11,054 nucleotides of DNA from Anaerolineae bacterium (GTDB lineage Bacteria > Chloroflexota > Anaerolineae > JAAYZQ01). Positions within the stretch are counted from its first letter, which is position 1, and each line of letters opens with the position of its first letter. Made by a program: the position numbers and the translations under genes. The stretch is from assembly GCA_016926595.1 (NCBI GenBank), contig JAFGOG010000090.1, positions 1 to 11,054 of the forward strand, in the 5' to 3' direction. Below, piece by piece: positions 1-6,932 of this stretch. Under the pieces are notes generated by a model. It had not been told where the DNA came from and did not search any database. It saw only the letters and a program-made list of their open reading frames with translations.

Positions 1-698
1 ACCGGAGCGGTGGTCTGATCGAGCCAGCAGATGCAAAAGGCGACGAGGCTGCCGTCCGGCGCGACGGCCACCAGATCCAGGTCTGGGACATATCGCGGCT
101 GTTGTAGGGTGCGGCTGCGCCACTCCACCGTCATGTTCTCGGTGCCAAACACAGTCCACTGCAGGTCGACGTAGGCTCTGATTTCGCTCTCTCCCGCCAA
201 AGGACGGACCGTCACTCCTGCCGGCAAGGCATAGTCGGGCACTGGCATCTCAGTCAGGCGCCGCATCAGCGCCTTCGACCAGGAATCCTCGCCCATGTCT
301 GCCTGTGAGACGAACCCGGCCTGCTCCAGATCGCGGATCCGGCCGCTCTGGTCGGAAAACACGTTCACATACCATTTAGAAAGCCCACTGGGGGTCCCCA
401 AAATCTGGCGGGCGCGCCCATCGGCCCAGGCCAGGATCTGCCGGTGAAGGTCCTGGCCAGCTCCAGCATGGCAGGCATAGTCGATCGCCCACCACGGCGT
501 CTGCATCACCGCCCAGGCGAGCAGTTGCCCGCCGGCGTCGACCCACAGCCCGACATTGCCAGGATCGTCAAATGCCCAGGAACTGAAACGCCAGGGCAGA
601 TCGGCTACATGGAGGTTGTCGGCAGGAGAATCGTGGACAAGCGCCGCCATAGCCCGCAGGTCTGCCTCGCCGAAAAACTCGCGCTGGATGAACTTCAT
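1..698 (-). CDS. GNAT family N-acetyltransferase, two-lobed, C-terminus beyond the window
   Basis: The reading frame stays open from an ATG at 698 to the left edge (232 codons plus 2 nt), so the C-terminus is missing. The protein starts M-K-F-I-Q-R-E and has a first lobe (about residues 1-150, with a conserved-looking D-L-P-W-R-F segment near 34). A second lobe starts near residue 162 (T-V-R-P-L) and leads into D-L-D-L-V-A-V-A-P-D-G and F-C-I-C-W-L-D, the beta4-type strand that precedes the acetyl-CoA loop in mycothiol-synthase-like GNATs. The acetyl-CoA loop itself would lie beyond the edge and cannot be seen. Such enzymes transfer an acyl group from acyl-CoA to an amine; the substrate cannot be inferred. 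The start overlaps the dehydratase stop by 4 nt (ATGA), implying translational coupling. Family call is by remembered pattern only. Confidence 0.8.
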   Translation of the reverse strand, partial: MKFIQREFFGEADLRAMAALVHDSPADNLHVADLPWRFSSWAFDDPGNVGLWVDAGGQLLAWAVMQTPWWAIDYACHAGAGQDLHRQILAWADGRARQILGTPSGLSKWYVNVFSDQSGRIRDLEQAGFVSQADMGEDSWSKALMRRLTEMPVPDYALPAGVTVRPLAGESEIRAYVDLQWTVFGTENMTVEWRSRTLQQPRYVPDLDLVAVAPDGSLVAFCICWLDQTTAP

Positions 699-2158
699 GG
701 TCCGTCCTGTTCCTCAATCCCCGCCAGCTTTCTAGCCAGCCGCATCTTTTCCTCCAGGCCCGCCAGCCGGGCGAGCATGATCCGCTGCGCCTGTGGCGAT
801 CCGGCGCCGTGCATCGACTCGACAAGATAGGCCGCCGCCCCCGGCCCCAACGTGAGGTTCTCGGCCAGGCGCAGCATCTGGCAGCGCTCCTCGGTAGGAT
901 AGCGGTCCACGCTGTGCAGGTACTTAACCAGGTAAGGCCCCACCTCCGGATTGGCCAGGTCCTTCTCTGAGGGCAGTGTGACCAACAGGCCGCCGGCGAC
1001 GTCCTGGGCCAGCCGGGCAATCTCGTAGGGGAAGCGGGTTACGTTGAGCTTGCATACGTTGGCCAGCAGCAGGTCGATCAAGTAGGTGCCTGAAGCAGTC
1101 GGCCTGCCTTCTGCCGAGCAGGCGATGCCGCAGGCATAGATGGTCTCGTTGAGGTGAACCATTTCCACGATCTTGTCCCTGATGTGCGAGGCGTGGTCGG
1201 CGCCCTGGTAGCGGGCCAGCGACTGGGCGGTCCCGATCAGCACGTCGCCAACGCCCACCTTGCAGCCGCCGTAGCTCTGACGATGATAGCCGGCGAAACG
1301 CTCGACGAGCAGCCGGCTGTAGCCGTATTCGCCGGCCATAAACACCCGTTCCCAAGGGACGAACACGTCGTCAAGGACGATCACCGCCTCGTGCCCGCCA
1401 AACTCGCGATTGCCCACGTCGAGCCGGCCCCCTTCCAGCTTGCGCGTATCCGATGGCTGCCGGCCATAGATCATCACGATGCCCGGTGTATCGGCAGGGA
1501 CAGCGCAGGACACGGCATAGTCCTGGTCTTGCTCCGCCAGCGCCAGTGTAGGCATGATGAGGATCTCGTGCGAGTTCAGAGCCCCGGTCTGGTGGAGCTT
1601 GGCGCCGCGCACCACAATGCCATCCGCCCGCCTGTCAACGATGCGCACAAACAGGTCCGGGTCGGCCTGCTGCGAAGGGCTCAGCCGCCGGTCGCCCTTT
1701 GGATCGGTCATCGCCCCATCCACTACCAGGTCGTGCTCCTGCACCTGCTGCAGGTAGCGGCGGAACCTGGCGTGATAGCCTGTCCCCAGCGCCTGATCCA
1801 TCTCGAAGGTCACCGAATCGAGGGCGTTAAAGGCGTCCATGCCCACGCAGCGCTGGAAACAGCAGCCGGTCGTCTGCCCCAGCAGGCGTTGCATCTTGAC
1901 CTTGGCCACCAGGTCTGCCGTGCCCTGGTGCAGGTGGGTGAAGCGGTTGACCGTCTGGCCGGTCAGGTTGGAGGTGGCCAGCATCAGCCCAGCGTGCTCG
2001 GGCTGGTGGGCCAGCTCGTAGGTCATGGCACAGGCATTGAGCGACGGCCGGACCAAGGGGTGGTCGACCAGGTTGTCTACCTCCTGGCCCATGATGAACA
2101 CCCGCCTTTTCAACCTGCGCAGGCTGTCAATGTATTCGTCCCTGGTCATCAGCGCCAT
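695..2158 (-). CDS. 4-hydroxybutyryl-CoA dehydratase / vinylacetyl-CoA delta-isomerase family protein (HpaB-like flavoprotein fold)
   Basis: At 487 aa it is close to AbfD of Clostridium aminobutyricum (about 490 aa), which dehydrates 4-hydroxybutyryl-CoA to crotonyl-CoA using FAD and a [4Fe-4S] cluster. AbfD cluster ligands are C99, C103, H292 and C299. Here C100 and C104 lie in C-C-F-Q-R-C, and H292 and C299 lie in Y-H-R-Q-S-Y-G-G-C-K, with Y296, K300 and E257 at the same numbers as residues reported as catalytic in AbfD; T191 in H-Q-T-G matches T190. All ligands are thus present, which separates it from the cluster-less 4-hydroxyphenylacetate 3-monooxygenases of the same fold. The ATG at 2158 has AGGAGG 6 nt upstream. 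It follows ptuB by 36 nt and overlaps the GNAT gene. No other 4-hydroxybutyrate pathway gene is visible, so the true substrate remains open. Confidence 0.88.
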   Translation of the reverse strand: MALMTRDEYIDSLRRLKRRVFIMGQEVDNLVDHPLVRPSLNACAMTYELAHQPEHAGLMLATSNLTGQTVNRFTHLHQGTADLVAKVKMQRLLGQTTGCCFQRCVGMDAFNALDSVTFEMDQALGTGYHARFRRYLQQVQEHDLVVDGAMTDPKGDRRLSPSQQADPDLFVRIVDRRADGIVVRGAKLHQTGALNSHEILIMPTLALAEQDQDYAVSCAVPADTPGIVMIYGRQPSDTRKLEGGRLDVGNREFGGHEAVIVLDDVFVPWERVFMAGEYGYSRLLVERFAGYHRQSYGGCKVGVGDVLIGTAQSLARYQGADHASHIRDKIVEMVHLNETIYACGIACSAEGRPTASGTYLIDLLLANVCKLNVTRFPYEIARLAQDVAGGLLVTLPSEKDLANPEVGPYLVKYLHSVDRYPTEERCQMLRLAENLTLGPGAAAYLVESMHGAGSPQAQRIMLARLAGLEEKMRLARKLAGIEEQDGP

Positions 2159-2164
2159 GATAAT

Positions 2165-2170
2165 CCTCCT
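2165..2170 (-). promoter_or_regulatory. Shine-Dalgarno of the dehydratase gene
   Basis: On the minus strand AGGAGG stands 6 nt before the ATG at 2158. It supports this start over the internal Met4 and allows independent initiation after the ptuB stop. Confidence 0.8.
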
Positions 2171-2194
2171 GTTAGAGTTGGCGGAGAGGCACAG

Positions 2195-3079
2195 TCACGA
2201 GATCGAATCGATCAAGGCCGCAGCGCCCTCAAAGATGGCCTGGGCTTCCACGGGATCGCTTTCAAACAGGCGCTTGAAGCTGCGAGCACAGTTTGTGTGG
2301 GGTGCGGTTGAGCTCGTGAACCCATCCACGATCTGCGTGGCAACCGCCTTGACAGCGCCGGCGGCGCTGCTGGCCAGACTTAGCTGCGGGTGGAGCGCTA
2401 CGATAATCGCGGCACGCTCACGCACGAGGTTCTTTCGCGTGTCTAGGTTATCCAGCTCAAAGAACTCGATGGTCACCAACGCCCGAGCCCGGTCGTGTCC
2501 GCCGTTGGCAACCGCCTGGGGTGATATACCGTGGAACTTGATCAGCTCTTCTGGCACCGCATCAAAGTCGCCAATCGGATAGATCAGGTAGGGCTTTTCC
2601 TTTAGCAGGTCCACCGGATCCTCGCCGGTCAGATCATAGTCGCCGGCGATCGGAAAACAGGTCTTCTTTAGCTGGGAATTACAGACCTTGCATGAGGCAA
2701 GATAATTGAACGGATGATACGGCAGCAAAAAGTACCCCCGATCCTCCGCCGGGACTGGGCTGGCGTCAATCCCCTGCTCTTTCAGATGCTCGGGCATCTC
2801 CCATGCCAGCACCCTGCCTTTAGGCCGAAAGTGCTCTACGTCCAGCTCGATGGAGCCGTGGGGAAGATCTGCAAACTTGCGCTCGCAATAGGCGCATTTG
2901 CTTCCGCCTTGAAGTGTCATATACACTGATTTGACTTCGTTCCAGATTGAGCTCCTTTCTTCGTACCGGGCCTTTTTGCGGAGCCTCCCGATGCGATTTG
3001 CTGCTCTCCTCAGCCAGGAAGCTGACTTGGCTGCGATCCGTGCTTCCAGATCGGCCTGAGAGATGGGGTAGCCGATCAT
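2195..3079 (-). CDS. ptuB: Septu-type HNH endonuclease PtuB
   Basis: A 294-aa protein with a zinc-finger-framed HNH/beta-beta-alpha-metal nuclease. C62 and C65 (C-A-Y-C-E) and C130/C133-N134 (C-K-V-C-N) form the knuckles, and D80-V-E-H83-F-R-P-K carries the catalytic histidine. This C-x2-C...EHFRPK...C-x2-C-N layout is that of the TIGR02646 family, the nuclease of the Septu antiphage system and of Ec78-type retrons. In Septu the nuclease acts with the PtuA ATPase to restrict phage by cutting nucleic acid. Its ATG lies 1 nt after the ptuA stop, with GAGGAG inside the last ptuA codons, so the two are coupled. No reverse transcriptase or msr/msd-like element is seen nearby, favouring stand-alone Septu over a retron. 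The C-terminal half (after about 150) has no motif I recognise. Confidence 0.88.
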   Translation of the reverse strand: MIGYPISQADLEARIAAKSASWLRRAANRIGRLRKKARYEERSSIWNEVKSVYMTLQGGSKCAYCERKFADLPHGSIELDVEHFRPKGRVLAWEMPEHLKEQGIDASPVPAEDRGYFLLPYHPFNYLASCKVCNSQLKKTCFPIAGDYDLTGEDPVDLLKEKPYLIYPIGDFDAVPEELIKFHGISPQAVANGGHDRARALVTIEFFELDNLDTRKNLVRERAAIIVALHPQLSLASSAAGAVKAVATQIVDGFTSSTAPHTNCARSFKRLFESDPVEAQAIFEGAAALIDSIS

Positions 3080-3080
3080 C

Positions 3081-4316
3081 CTACTCCTCCATCCCCCGGC
3101 TCATTTGCTCCAACAACCGCTTGGCTGCCTCGGTATCCCCACCACGTGCCTTGAGCGTTAGCTCTTTCAGCGAGTGGCGCTTTCCGGGGGCCCGGGTCGA
3201 TTCCAAGCCAAAGAAATCAGTTAGCAGCACCTGGTCGGCATCCAGGCCGTGCACAGATTGCCTGATCCGCGTCATTTCGCTGGCCTGCCCCTCTTCTGGC
3301 AGCATGACGACGATATTCATCCACTCCAACGAGCCGACCAGGAGCGGGCTGTGTGAGGTTACGATGAACTGGATATTGGGAAGCGCCCTGCCCAGAATGG
3401 GGAGGAGCGTCATCTGCCATTTGGGGTGCAGATGGAGGTCGATCTCATCCACCATGACGATCCCATGATTGTCGACCAGCTTGTTGCCAGAGGGACAGGT
3501 CACGCAAATGTGGTAGAGCAGGTCGCCCACCCAGCCCAGGAAAGCGCGATAGCCATCGGACAAAGCCGGGTACGGGATCTTGAGCCCTTGGTGATCGAAC
3601 AGGTACTCGCCGTCCTCCATTTCCCCGGTAAACTCGTAGTGATCTTCGCCGATCAGCCTGTCGATGAGGCCGACAGCCTGTTTAAAGCGCCCTGGGTTCT
3701 CGGCTTTGTACTTGGGGAGCCATGCACTTAGAGGAACGAGCGTGTACGCTTCTTCGAACAGGCTCTGTACACGCTGGGCCCGGACAAAGGACGAGCTCCG
3801 GCGGCTGCCCAGATCTATCTGGTCTCGTTTCTCCACACGACGGGTAGCGCCATAGCCGACGAAAAAGAAGGCGTCCGAGCTCGCACTAAAGATCGGGTGC
3901 CAGAGTTTTTCTTCGGGGTGCGCCCAGTGCAGAGATTCAAGATCGCCACGCCGCCGTACAAGCACGCGAGACTCTAGCCAACGCACCCCTCCCGCCCCGT
4001 CCTGTAAGTGGGGCGTGAACCTGGCTTCCAGAACCGCTTCCTTGCCCTCAGGGACCTGCTCACAGTCAGGCTCCTGCCGGATGAGCCGGTAGGGAAAGAT
4101 CCCCGAGTCACCCACTGCGGGCCCCAACGCCGCGAGCGCGATAGCCTTGAGCAAGGTGGTCTTGCCCAGCCCATTATCGGCCAGCAGCAGGTTAATGTTC
4201 GGCAATTTGGGCTTGGGCAGGTCTACATTGCGCCAACGCAAATCGGGATGGACGAGTGTGATCTCGGTCTCCCGAAAGACCCGGAAGTTGCGTATCTCTA
4301 TCGAGTCGATAAACAT
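3081..4316 (-). CDS. ptuA: Septu-type ATPase PtuA (AAA_21/SMC-like)
   Basis: A 411-aa ABC/SMC-like ATPase of the overcoming-lysogenization-defect type. Beta strands 1-2 (I-E-I-R-N-F-R) lead to Walker A A-D-N-G-L-G-K-T-T at 46-54, where the first Gly is Ala. A signature-like L-S-D-G-Y-R is at 252-257, Walker B G-I-V-M-V-D-E-I-D at 285-293, and the H-loop T-S-H-S-P at 320-324. PtuA binds ATP and controls the partner nuclease PtuB; it is a cytoplasmic defence sensor. The start at 4316 has AAAGGAGG at 4322-4329, a near-perfect ribosome site. The downstream neighbour ptuB begins 1 nt after its TAG. Family-level alternatives are other AAA_21 ATPases paired with HNH nucleases, but the tight pairing makes Septu the simplest reading. 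Confidence 0.88.
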   Translation of the reverse strand: MFIDSIEIRNFRVFRETEITLVHPDLRWRNVDLPKPKLPNINLLLADNGLGKTTLLKAIALAALGPAVGDSGIFPYRLIRQEPDCEQVPEGKEAVLEARFTPHLQDGAGGVRWLESRVLVRRRGDLESLHWAHPEEKLWHPIFSASSDAFFFVGYGATRRVEKRDQIDLGSRRSSSFVRAQRVQSLFEEAYTLVPLSAWLPKYKAENPGRFKQAVGLIDRLIGEDHYEFTGEMEDGEYLFDHQGLKIPYPALSDGYRAFLGWVGDLLYHICVTCPSGNKLVDNHGIVMVDEIDLHLHPKWQMTLLPILGRALPNIQFIVTSHSPLLVGSLEWMNIVVMLPEEGQASEMTRIRQSVHGLDADQVLLTDFFGLESTRAPGKRHSLKELTLKARGGDTEAAKRLLEQMSRGMEE

Positions 4317-4340
4317 TCTACCCTCCTTTGTCCAGACCTC

Positions 4341-4346
4341 ATCATA
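4341..4346 (-). promoter_or_regulatory. possible extended -10 promoter for ptuAB
   Basis: In the gap between the upstream short gene and ptuA, the minus strand reads TGG followed by TATGAT, an extended -10 element (TGn-TATGAT) ending 24 nt before the ptuA ATG. No convincing -35 is present at 16-18 nt. If used, the mRNA would have a leader of roughly 18 nt holding the AAAGGAGG site. Confidence 0.4.
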
Positions 4347-4391
4347 CCACAGGAGCAGGTCCGCCTATCTCACTACAGCCAAAAGACCACC

Positions 4392-4679
4392 TTACGGCAG
4401 CGGCACCGTCTCTTCACGGCCCTCGCAGTATTTGACAATGACCGACTGTTCGTCTGGCGCAATGGCGACCTCGCATACGCCGGAGAGACGATAATCCTCC
4501 CACATGCCGGTGGTTGTGCTCAGGCTCGCCTCCATCTGGCCTTCGAAGACCATTACGACCTGCCCCGAACGCCTGTGGACAACCTTGTAGTAGATCGTCT
4601 GCTCCAGCTCATAGAGGCCACCGTGCGGAGGCCCTTCTTCGACTAGCACCTCGAACCGGCCTGTCTGTTGCTCGCACAC
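4392..4679 (-). CDS. hypothetical protein, about 95 aa, upstream of ptuA
   Basis: Not recognised. The frame is open between a TGA just upstream of 4691 and the TAA at 4392. GTG codons at 4691 and 4679 are possible starts; I prefer 4679 because GGTGAGG stands 6 nt before it. Composition is protein-like: a mostly beta-looking chain with a Y-E-L-E-Q-T-I-Y-Y-K-V-V run, a Trp-Glu-Asp-Tyr segment and an alternating hydrophobic C-terminus (V-I-V-K-Y-C-E). No membrane segment or signal peptide. It lies about 20 nt after the CDGSH gene and 75 nt before ptuA on the same strand, so it could belong to either transcript. It could be a divergent small accessory to the defence pair, but nothing shows this. 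Confidence 0.55.
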   Translation of the reverse strand: MCEQQTGRFEVLVEEGPPHGGLYELEQTIYYKVVHRRSGQVVMVFEGQMEASLSTTTGMWEDYRLSGVCEVAIAPDEQSVIVKYCEGREETVPLP

Positions 4680-4712
4680 ATCGGGCCTCACCCATCACGG
4701 CCGCATGCCGGG

Positions 4713-5426
4713 CTAATGGGCGGCCGCTTGCCGGTGCGCGCCATCGCACAGCGGCTTGTTTTTCGACCGCCCACAGCGGCACAGGGTGACCCGGTTGCGC
4801 GTTTCGAGAGGCTGTCCGTCGGCGCGCTCGATGGGGATGTTGCCGGTTACCCACAGCGGGCCGTCTATCGGGCCATCCGAGGTGATCTCGGTAGTCACCG
4901 CAATCTGCTGGGGGAGATCGGGCTCGATGTCCTCCTCACCCTCTTCGATCGAATAGACATACGAACCGGATGGGCAGCGCTCGACCATGGCCATGACCAG
5001 CGACCGGACCTCCGTGTCGTCGGTGTGAGGAACCATGTCTTCGATGCGCTTGAACCGATTTGCGCAAAAGCCTGCTTCCGAGCACAGCGAATGGTCGCGC
5101 TTGACGACGATGTTGGTGCCGCCCGGAAAGGTGACCTGGCGATCTGCGGTCGGCCGGGTGTCGGCCGACTCGGCGCCGTCGAAATCGACCAGGGCATGGG
5201 TGACGTCGCAGAACGGCTTGAAGCTGGACTGCCCACAGCGGCACAGCTCGTACGTCTCGGGAGTGGGGATCGCCTCTCCCGTTTTCCAGGTAAGCGGCTC
5301 GCCATACTCTGACACAACCTGTGTCTTGTGCACCAACGGAATACCCCCGTGCACAACGTACGGGCCGTCCTCGGTTATCACGATCTTGCTGCCGTCACTG
5401 GGGCTGCGTTCCTGCCGCTTGGCCAT
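4713..5426 (-). CDS. CDGSH iron-sulfur protein with two CDGSH motifs and a central divergent 4Fe-4S domain
   Basis: A 237-aa protein from the ATG at 5426, chosen over an upstream in-frame start because GGGAGG lies 6-7 nt before it. The first CDGSH motif has C62-R-C64, C73-D and H77; the second has C216-R-C218, C227-D-G-A-H231. Each 3-Cys/1-His set binds a [2Fe-2S] cluster in mitoNEET-type proteins. Motif 1 is degenerate (C-D-V-T-H instead of C-D-G-S-H) but keeps all four ligands. Between them, C115, C121 and C151 (C-P-S-G-S) match the divergent mono-cluster 4Fe-4S domain (DUF1271/Fer4_19) often fused to CDGSH. It is likely a soluble redox or cluster-transfer protein; partner unknown. It heads a minus-strand gene run leading to the Septu pair. 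Confidence 0.88.
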   Translation of the reverse strand: MAKRQERSPSDGSKIVITEDGPYVVHGGIPLVHKTQVVSEYGEPLTWKTGEAIPTPETYELCRCGQSSFKPFCDVTHALVDFDGAESADTRPTADRQVTFPGGTNIVVKRDHSLCSEAGFCANRFKRIEDMVPHTDDTEVRSLVMAMVERCPSGSYVYSIEEGEEDIEPDLPQQIAVTTEITSDGPIDGPLWVTGNIPIERADGQPLETRNRVTLCRCGRSKNKPLCDGAHRQAAAH

Positions 5427-5478
5427 CGGTTTCCTCCCGCATCGTAGCCGCACCTGTGTCGTGCCTGCGCTTGCCAAG

Positions 5479-5507
5479 ATTGTATCACCAGGAACTACTT
5501 TTGTCAA
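5479..5507 (-). promoter_or_regulatory. sigma70-type promoter of the CDGSH gene
   Basis: On the minus strand TTGACA (5502-5507) and TACAAT (5479-5484) are separated by exactly 17 nt. Predicted transcription start is near 5472, giving a leader of about 45 nt that ends in the GGGAGG ribosome site before the ATG at 5426. Confidence 0.75.
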
Positions 5508-5621
5508 TCACATCCTTGTTATGCCATTGTCCTAAACAACGTAAAGGCGTGACCAGCTTGCGCCATTGTAGCCAAAGGCGTGGGAACGATCTAGATCCGA
5601 CGTCCCATACCTATACGGCGG

Positions 5622-6146
5622 CTATTCAGGGCTTAATTTGTACCATATCTCAGACAGGAAGCCCTGCGCGTCGGGCTGGAAGACCTGTTTGACGATCTCT
5701 GGGGCGCCGTCGCGGCAGCGCCATTCGTAGACGGTCTCGCGTCCGGTGACGACCGCCGGGATGAAATCGGAGCTTGGGTTCGCCTGGCAGAAATCGATCT
5801 CCTCCTGCGTCGGCGTCCGATCGGTGTTGGCTTGGGCTTCGCAGGGCAGGTTTGCCCCGACGAAACAGGCATAGACGTCGCCGTCCATGCAGCGCCAGGA
5901 GGATCCGGCCTGGAGGATGTCCAGGGGCGTGTCGGGCGCGTTGAGCGCTTTTTGGAGTCCCTGGGCCACCGATTCAGGGACCTGAGGGCCGGTGTAGTCG
6001 GCGCCGGGCGTATCGATGATGCCCACCGCGGCGCAGTAGGCAAAGGGATCGGCGTAGGATGCAGGGGTCGCCGTGGCCCCACAGCGGGCAAGGCCGGCGA
6101 CGACAAGCAGCAGGGCAAGGGACAGAGCCATTCGTGGCAGTTGCAT
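5622..6146 (-). CDS. conserved secreted or membrane-anchored protein of unknown function
   Basis: The ATG at 6146 is chosen over two upstream Mets because GGAGGAG stands 7 nt before it, giving 174 aa. The N-terminus has a basic start and a hydrophobic core (M-A-L-S-L-A-L-L-L-V-V-A-G-L-A) followed by R-C: a signal peptide. The lipobox would be L-A-R-C, whose Arg at -1 is atypical, so lipidation is doubtful. The mature part begins with D-P-F-A-Y-C-A-A-V-G and carries several cysteines (in W-R-C-M-D-G, Y-A-C-F-V-G and W-R-C-R-D-G), suggesting disulfides in an exported protein. I recall similar D-P-F-x-Y-C proteins in Chloroflexota and other environmental genomes, with no known function. It is separated from the CDGSH gene by about 195 nt and from the next gene by a repeat-rich gap. 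Confidence 0.7.
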   Translation of the reverse strand: MQLPRMALSLALLLVVAGLARCGATATPASYADPFAYCAAVGIIDTPGADYTGPQVPESVAQGLQKALNAPDTPLDILQAGSSWRCMDGDVYACFVGANLPCEAQANTDRTPTQEEIDFCQANPSSDFIPAVVTGRETVYEWRCRDGAPEIVKQVFQPDAQGFLSEIWYKLSPE

Positions 6147-6192
6147 GAGAACTCTCCTCCGGTTCATGGTTTTGTGCAGGGGCCGTCCCCAC

Positions 6193-6222
6193 GGGAGGGC
6201 GGCCACTGGGAGGGCGGCCACA
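6193..6222. repeat. two tandem 15-bp GC-rich direct repeats
   Basis: The unit gggagggcggccac(t/a) occurs at 6193-6207 and again at 6208-6222 with a single difference. It is followed by gggggccgcccctacggg, the kind of G/C-rich 'ggcggcc...ggccgcc' element dispersed in many Chloroflexota and cyanobacterial intergenic regions (remembered, not searched). Confidence 0.75.
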
Positions 6223-6233
6223 GGGGGCCGCCC
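6212..6233. repeat. GC-rich hairpin, 8-bp stem
   Basis: GGGCGGCC (6212-6219) and GGCCGCCC (6226-6233) are perfect complements around a 6-nt loop. It lies between the metallopeptidase-like gene and the secreted-protein gene. No T-run follows on either strand, so an intrinsic terminator is not clearly supported; REP-like DNA is the simplest label. Confidence 0.6.
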
Positions 6234-6236
6234 CTA

Positions 6237-6253
6237 CGGGCTATTATAGCCCG
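6237..6253. repeat. inverted repeat around a TATAAT
   Basis: CGGGCTA (6237-6243), TTA, TAGCCCG (6247-6253) is a perfect 7-bp dyad with a 3-nt loop. On the minus strand it contains TATAAT about 100 nt upstream of the secreted-protein ATG, but I see no -35. Immediately beside it, CCGGCGCGCCGG at 6255-6266 is a 12-bp perfect palindrome. Confidence 0.6.
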
Positions 6254-6312
6254 ACCGGCGCGCCGGCGCTCGACGCTTGGGCAGCGCTAGACCCACGCTC
6301 GAGGAAACAGGC

Positions 6313-6903
6313 TCAAGATGTCAAAGTGGGTCTTGGGAACCTTTTCTGGAACCACTTGGTGCGCACCAGTAGTCTGTTCAGCCAGAACAGCGGCGCCAAA
6401 TAAGAGTACCTTTGCCGGACAAACTGAGCCGTCAGACGCATAGCCCACTTGTCCGCGACGTCTTCCCTTTCACAGTACTCTCGCCGCAGAGTGGCATGGA
6501 TGTGATGGCCGATCTCATGATACAGGGTATGAGCCAAGGCCATGTCTCTCAGGAAGGGGATAGCTCGGAACGCACGGTGTTTATACTGCCGGATATTGTC
6601 AACAAATATGTCAATGTAGGCTTGCTGGCTGCTTGTTTTGCGGTGGTACAAGCCCGAACACTCTGCGATTCGAACCTTTCGCTTGCGTGCCCGCGTTTTT
6701 CCTCTGCGGAGATCTCGGGGGAGCGCCGCCGAGTTCGTAAGCACTATTCGATCGAGTCCACGCAGGCAGATCGGAGGAACATGCTGCATCAGCCTGTTCG
6801 CGACCATCATGATATTGATTGGCGGATTGTAGTCTTGGTAGGCCTCTACGATCTCGACGACATCTTCTGAATCGGAAGCGGCGTTATCACGATTGTCTAG
6901 CAA
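6313..6903 (-). CDS. HExxH zinc metallopeptidase-like protein, function unknown
   Basis: About 196 aa if translation starts at the TTG at 6903, which follows GGAGGAG (6906-6912) by 2 nt. The frame extends upstream, but there it only reads the DUF1722 pseudogene out of frame, so I exclude it. The best motif is Y-H-E-I-G-H-H-I-H with H129, E130 and H133, the HExxH zinc site, followed by E-R-E-D-V-A-D-K-W-A; E147 or D151 may be the third ligand. A basic stretch (R-G-K-T-R-A-R-K-R-K) lies near residue 70. No signal peptide is seen, so it is likely intracellular. It begins 29 nt after the DUF1722 stop of copy 1. It resembles small peptidase-like proteins of unknown substrate; whether it is a toxin, a phage-related protease or housekeeping cannot be told. 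The start is uncertain. Confidence 0.65.
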   Translation of the reverse strand: MLDNRDNAASDSEDVVEIVEAYQDYNPPINIMMVANRLMQHVPPICLRGLDRIVLTNSAALPRDLRRGKTRARKRKVRIAECSGLYHRKTSSQQAYIDIFVDNIRQYKHRAFRAIPFLRDMALAHTLYHEIGHHIHATLRREYCEREDVADKWAMRLTAQFVRQRYSYLAPLFWLNRLLVRTKWFQKRFPRPTLTS

Positions 6904-6932
6904 GACTCCTCCAAGATACCAGGCAGAGACAG

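Noticed and set aside
568..1355. Several long open frames antisense or out of frame to the dehydratase gene, also 1154-2311 on the plus strand
   Set aside because: Composition is shadow-like (Arg/Pro/His/Gln-rich) and they lie over a strongly recognised gene; high GC leaves other frames open.
2195..4316. Ec78-type retron
   Set aside because: The same nuclease/ATPase pair serves that retron, but no reverse transcriptase or msr/msd-like inverted structure is visible on either side.
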